Source: Xanthomonas vesicatoria ATCC 35937
GTDB lineage: Bacteria; Pseudomonadota; Gammaproteobacteria; Xanthomonadales; Xanthomonadaceae
Reading direction: 5' to 3'
DNA length: 64,000 nt
NCBI RefSeq assembly: GCF_001908725.1
Contig: NZ_CP018725.1
Span: 2,721,001-2,785,000 of the forward strand
The position numbers and the translations under genes were made by a program. Under the pieces are notes generated by a model. It searched no databases and was not told the DNA's origin. It saw only the letters and a list, made by a program, of their open reading frames with translations. This document shows, piece after piece, positions 63,377 to 64,000 of this stretch; position 1 is the first letter of the stretch, and every line of letters begins with the position of its first letter.

Positions 63377-63536
63377 AGACGGTTGGAGCGTCGCCAGTTG
63401 TTGCTTCCTCAAACGTGAGCACGGGTGTGCAAGCGTTTGCGTATGGAAGCACCTACGGCGCTCAGCCTCGCATAGTTAACTTGTGACGTAGCTTGCGTTT
63501 GATGATCTACCAACGTTCGTTGGGACCAAGGCAACT

Positions 63537-64000
<464 letters not shown>

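Noticed and set aside
63423..63440. LacI-like GCAAGCGTTTGC in the 5S-23S spacer
   Set aside because: It lies inside a transcribed rRNA spacer, and short matches of this type are expected by chance.

Overview
The window looks like a chromosomal segment of a Xanthomonas species. It has high GC, and most genes are typical of that genus: TonB-dependent receptors next to glycoside hydrolases, a hexuronate pathway, paired GH10 xylanases and a myristoylation-type effector candidate. No database search was possible, so names rest on motifs, protein lengths and gene context.

Positions 1-30.2 kb form a xylan and glucuronoxylan utilisation locus, broken by unrelated genes. A plus-strand operon holds the end of alpha-glucuronidase GH67, an SGNH acetylesterase, a ManD-type mannonate dehydratase, a GH43, a GH3 with a PA14 insert, and a UxuB-type fructuronate reductase. 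From 10.2 to 15 kb lie accessory genes: a VOC protein, a low-GC orphan nuclease with a type I restriction R-subunit N-terminal fold, a 52-residue DUF2256 protein, a histone H1-like protein and a Kelch protein. A minus-strand run follows, read from 24.0 kb down to 15.0 kb: hexuronate MFS transporter, xyn10C, uxaC, GH2, a broken xyn10A and an SMP-30 lipoprotein. The divergent plus-strand run is a TonB receptor (xytA-like), a GPH sugar symporter and a cytoplasmic GH43. The 442-bp divergent promoter carries two palindromes matching the Xanthomonas xyl-box. Together the genes would import xylo-oligosaccharides across the outer membrane, debranch and hydrolyse them, and convert glucuronate to fructuronate, mannonate and 2-keto-3-deoxygluconate.

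Positions 30.2-39.1 kb are mixed: a lipocalin, a frameshifted RraB-family remnant, a small secreted protein, a DUF465 protein, a candidate type III effector starting MGLCVSK, an MDR oxidoreductase, plsB and a lipoprotein.

Positions 39.3-48.7 kb form a second TonB-linked locus: a LacI regulator with a candidate operator upstream, two tandem paralogous Oar-like TonB receptors of 1011 residues each, and a flavin-dependent tryptophan-halogenase-like protein that keeps the PrnA active-site residues at identical numbering. Hairpins separate the genes. Its substrate is unknown, and it is the most open system in the window.

Positions 49-63 kb are mostly housekeeping: pyrF and an acid phosphatase (overlapping), yceH, a DUF4272 protein, a GNAT acetyltransferase, rep helicase, tdk, a GAF histidine kinase, opgD, a DUF4380 protein and mutM. 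The window ends in the 3' part of a minus-strand rRNA operon: terminator, 5S, spacer and partial 23S. No tRNA, CRISPR array, insertion sequence or intact prophage was recognised.
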